Assembly: GCA_023415655.1 (NCBI GenBank)
Contig: JAEZKD010000164.1
Span: forward strand, 1-23,426
From: Bacillota bacterium
Lineage (GTDB): Bacteria; Bacillota; Clostridia; Lachnospirales; Lachnospiraceae
Direction: 5' to 3'
DNA length: 23,426 nucleotides
The notes under the pieces are model-generated. The model saw only the letters and a program-made list of their open reading frames with translations, was not told the DNA's origin and ran no database searches. Positions 20,823 through 23,426 of this stretch are shown one piece after another. Made by a program: the position numbers and the translations under genes. The stretch's first letter is position 1. Every line of letters starts with the position of its first letter.

Positions 20823-23426
20823 ATGAAATTAGGTATAAAAGAAGATTCGATACGAAGTTTTCAAGTAAATGAACATACATATCACTACTATAGTATAGAA
20901 GCACTCAAAGATGCAGGCTACGACATAGAACATCTTCCTTTTTCGATCAGGGTTCTATTAGAATCTGCCGTAAGACAGTGTGATGGACATTCCATTACAG
21001 AAAAACACATCGAAATCTTAGCAGATTGGGCGAGTGGAAAATACCACAAAGAAGAAGTTCCGTTTAAACCAGCCAGAGTAATACTACAGGATTTTACAGG
21101 GGTGCCAGCTGTCGTTGATTTGGCTTCCATGCGTCATGCAATGAATGAAATTGGAGGTCCTGATTCTGTAGAGAAGATTAATCCAGAGGTTTCGGTAGAT
21201 CTTATCATAGATCACTCTGTGCAGGTAGATGTCTACGGTACGAAAGATTCTTTAAAAGCAAATATGGATATGGAATTTAAGAGAAATAAAGAGCGATATG
21301 AGTTCTTAAAGTGGGCCCAAGAGACGTTTGAAAATTTCACCGTAGTACCCCCAGGAACAGGAATTGTTCATCAGGTAAACTTAGAATATTTGGCACAGGT
21401 AGTCAGACAAAAAGTCGAGGGAGATACGACTTATCTATTTCCTGATAGCTTAGTTGGAACAGACTCTCATACGACTATGATCAATGGACTTGGTGTTTTA
21501 GGTTGGGGAGTAGGAGGAATTGAGGCTGAGGCTGGAATGCTAGGGCAACCGTCTTATTTCCCTGTCCCTAGCATTGTTGGTGTAGAACTAATCGGAGAGC
21601 TACCAAAAGGAACTACTGCTACAGACTTAGCATTAAAGATAACTCATATTCTAAGAAAAGAAGGGGTAGTAGGTAAGTTCGTAGAATACTTTGGAAGTGG
21701 AATTGAAGGTCTTTCTCTTGCGGATCGTGCAACCATTGCTAATATGGCCCCAGAGTATGGAGCTACCTGTGGATTCTTTCCTGTGGATGAGGTGACCTTA
21801 GACTATCTACGATTGACAGGTAAGAGTGAAGAGCAAATATTATTAGTGAAAACCTATCTAGAGAAGAATCTTATGTTTTATACAAAGGATTTAAAGAGAC
21901 CGAAGTATTCAAAGCTATTGACGGTTGACTTATCGACAATCGTACCAAGTCTTTCTGGACCAAAAAGACCACAGGATCTCATACCTCTGACTAAGATGAA
22001 AGAAGAATTTAATCAATCAGTGGTTGCACCGATGGGGAATCAGGGACACGGCTTGACTACAGAGGAATTTAACAAGGAAGTTGAAGTTACACTCTCTGAT
22101 GGAAGAAAAAGCACTCTAAAAACAGGCTCCATTGCAATTGCAGCAATTACCTCCTGTACGAATACCTCGAATCCATATGTGATGTTAGGTGCTGGAATAC
22201 TAGCAAAAAAGGCAATAGAAAAAGGACTAAGTGTACCTGCACATGTAAAAACCTCCCTAGCACCTGGTTCAAAGGTGGTTACAAGATATCTAAAAGCTTC
22301 AGGACTTCAGTCCTATCTTGATCAACTTGGTTTTGAGACAGTCGGCTATGGATGTGCTACTTGCATCGGAAACTCAGGTCCACTTTTAAAAGAATTAGAA
22401 GATGCCATTCAACAAAATGACCTTTTAGTCACCTCTGTTCTTTCCGGAAACCGAAATTTCGAGGGACGAATTCACCCACTTGTAAAAGCAAATTATCTAG
22501 CATCACCAATCCTAGTAGTTGCCTATGCTTTAGCAGGAACTGTCGATATTGATCTAAATAAGGATTGCCTTGGCAAGAACAAGAAGGGCGAGGACATCTA
22601 TCTCAAAGACATCTGGCCATCTTCAGACGAAATCAATGAAACGATAGCAAAGGTGATGAAACCACAACTTTTTACAGAGGAATATCAACAGGTATATGAG
22701 GATAATTCCATGTGGAATTCCATAGATTTAAAGAAGGGTTCCTTGTATCAATTCAGCGAAACATCAACTTACATACAGAATCCACCATTCTTTGAGGGAC
22801 TATCAAAAGACGTTGGAACCATCAAGGAACTCAAAAGCTTACGAGTTCTTGGTAAATTTGGTGACTCCATCACTACAGACCATATATCTCCTGCTGGTTC
22901 GATTGGTAAGAATACTCCAGCCGGAACCTATCTCATAAGTCAAGGCGTACAGCCTGTTGACTTTAATACCTATGGTTCTAGACGAGGAAACCATGAAGTG
23001 ATGATGCGAGGAACCTTTGCTAACCTACGGATCAGAAACCAAATCGCAAAAGGAACCGAAGGTGGATTCACCTGTTACTGGCCAACGGGTGAAATAATGT
23101 CGATTTATGATGCCTCTCAAAGATATCAAAAAGATAAAACTGGGCTTGTCATACTGGCTGGGAAAGATTATGGCATGGGATCCTCTAGAGACTGGGCAGC
23201 TAAAGGTACCTATCTCTTAGGTGTGAAAGCTGTCATTGCAGAAAGCTTTGAAAGAATCCACAGATCCAACCTTGTAATGATGGGAGTTCTACCACTTGAA
23301 TTCCTAGATGGAGAATCTGCAGACAGTTTGGGTCTGACTGGTAGTGAGAATTTTGAGATTCAATTGGATGAAAGCATTCAGCCAAATCAGAAGGTGAAGG
23401 TGATTGCAAGTTCGGAAGATGAGACT
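20823..23426 (+). CDS. acnA: Aconitate hydratase (AcnA/IRP-type), 3' end outside window
   Basis: The enzyme interconverts citrate and isocitrate in the TCA/glutamate route. GGAGGGA lies just before the ATG. The frame is open to the last base of the window, 868 codons, about 25-35 short of the usual 890-900, so only the extreme C-terminus is missing. Family landmarks are RVILQDFTGVPAVVDLASMR, the DSLVGTDSHTTMINGLGVLG block, the first cluster cysteine in TSCTNTSNP, the other two in YGCATCIGNSGPL (4Fe-4S ligands), and, in the swivel domain, GDSITTDHISPAGSI, YGSRRGNHEVMMRG and KDYGMGSSRDWAAKG with the substrate-binding Ser-Arg. It belongs to the cytosolic AcnA/IRP1 branch by the order and wording of these blocks, not AcnB. 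Citrate synthase or isocitrate dehydrogenase may follow outside the window. Confidence 0.96.
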   Translation, partial: MKLGIKEDSIRSFQVNEHTYHYYSIEALKDAGYDIEHLPFSIRVLLESAVRQCDGHSITEKHIEILADWASGKYHKEEVPFKPARVILQDFTGVPAVVDLASMRHAMNEIGGPDSVEKINPEVSVDLIIDHSVQVDVYGTKDSLKANMDMEFKRNKERYEFLKWAQETFENFTVVPPGTGIVHQVNLEYLAQVVRQKVEGDTTYLFPDSLVGTDSHTTMINGLGVLGWGVGGIEAEAGMLGQPSYFPVPSIVGVELIGELPKGTTATDLALKITHILRKEGVVGKFVEYFGSGIEGLSLADRATIANMAPEYGATCGFFPVDEVTLDYLRLTGKSEEQILLVKTYLEKNLMFYTKDLKRPKYSKLLTVDLSTIVPSLSGPKRPQDLIPLTKMKEEFNQSVVAPMGNQGHGLTTEEFNKEVEVTLSDGRKSTLKTGSIAIAAITSCTNTSNPYVMLGAGILAKKAIEKGLSVPAHVKTSLAPGSKVVTRYLKASGLQSYLDQLGFETVGYGCATCIGNSGPLLKELEDAIQQNDLLVTSVLSGNRNFEGRIHPLVKANYLASPILVVAYALAGTVDIDLNKDCLGKNKKGEDIYLKDIWPSSDEINETIAKVMKPQLFTEEYQQVYEDNSMWNSIDLKKGSLYQFSETSTYIQNPPFFEGLSKDVGTIKELKSLRVLGKFGDSITTDHISPAGSIGKNTPAGTYLISQGVQPVDFNTYGSRRGNHEVMMRGTFANLRIRNQIAKGTEGGFTCYWPTGEIMSIYDASQRYQKDKTGLVILAGKDYGMGSSRDWAAKGTYLLGVKAVIAESFERIHRSNLVMMGVLPLEFLDGESADSLGLTGSENFEIQLDESIQPNQKVKVIASSEDET

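Overview
The window is AT-rich, densely coded DNA from a low-GC Gram-positive bacterium. AGGAGG-type ribosome binding sites precede nearly every gene. The gene set (COG4586/4587/3694 ABC exporter, dCache chemoreceptor, MATE pump, copper-amine-oxidase-N/PrcB-type secreted protein) and the protein style suggest an anaerobic Clostridia member, most likely Lachnospiraceae of the Lachnoclostridium phytofermentans type. That placement is inference; no rRNA or other phylogenetic marker is present. There are no tRNA or rRNA genes, CRISPR arrays, transposases or phage genes.

Layout. (1) 1-1372: the 3' end of an unknown gene, then a Phd/YefM-ParE/RelE type toxin-antitoxin pair. (2) 1411-4092: a three-gene ABC-2 type exporter operon. 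Its promoter lies inside a 30-bp perfect palindrome, it has a structured leader that can pair with the Shine-Dalgarno sequence, and it ends at a clear terminator. (3) 4133-7970: a 519-residue HTH protein of unknown family, divergent from a methyl-accepting chemotaxis protein, with a TGTCA-repeat operator between them. (4) 7989-11563: a class I ribonucleotide reductase operon (nrdA-nrdB, minus strand) under two NrdR-type boxes 31 bp apart. (5) 11618-13210: a MATE efflux gene (minus strand) whose leader reads as a compact guanine-class purine riboswitch overlapping an intrinsic terminator, in the arrangement of a ligand-activated (ON) switch. (6) 13266-14313: an aldo/keto reductase with its own promoter and terminator. 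(7) 14361-16880: a short tandem repeat array, then a secreted protein with a copper amine oxidase N-like domain, a PrcB-like domain and four 112-residue repeats of exactly 336 bp each. (8) 17050-20534: a strong promoter, a 32-codon leader ORF, a tripartite hybrid histidine kinase (HisKA-HATPase-REC-Hpt) and a two-receiver response regulator lacking a DNA-binding domain. (9) 20823-end: aconitase, cut off by the window end.

Themes. Several units carry local control visible in the DNA: palindromes over promoters (toxin-antitoxin, ABC exporter, HTH gene, MATE), NrdR boxes, and RNA leaders (ABC exporter, MATE, kinase). The most noteworthy element is the riboswitch-like MATE leader. The 3' strands of P1 and P3 are also the 5' arm of the terminator, so binding of a purine (guanine predicted from the C at the position equivalent to C74) should turn the pump on, by the logic known for the adenine-sensing pbuE switch.
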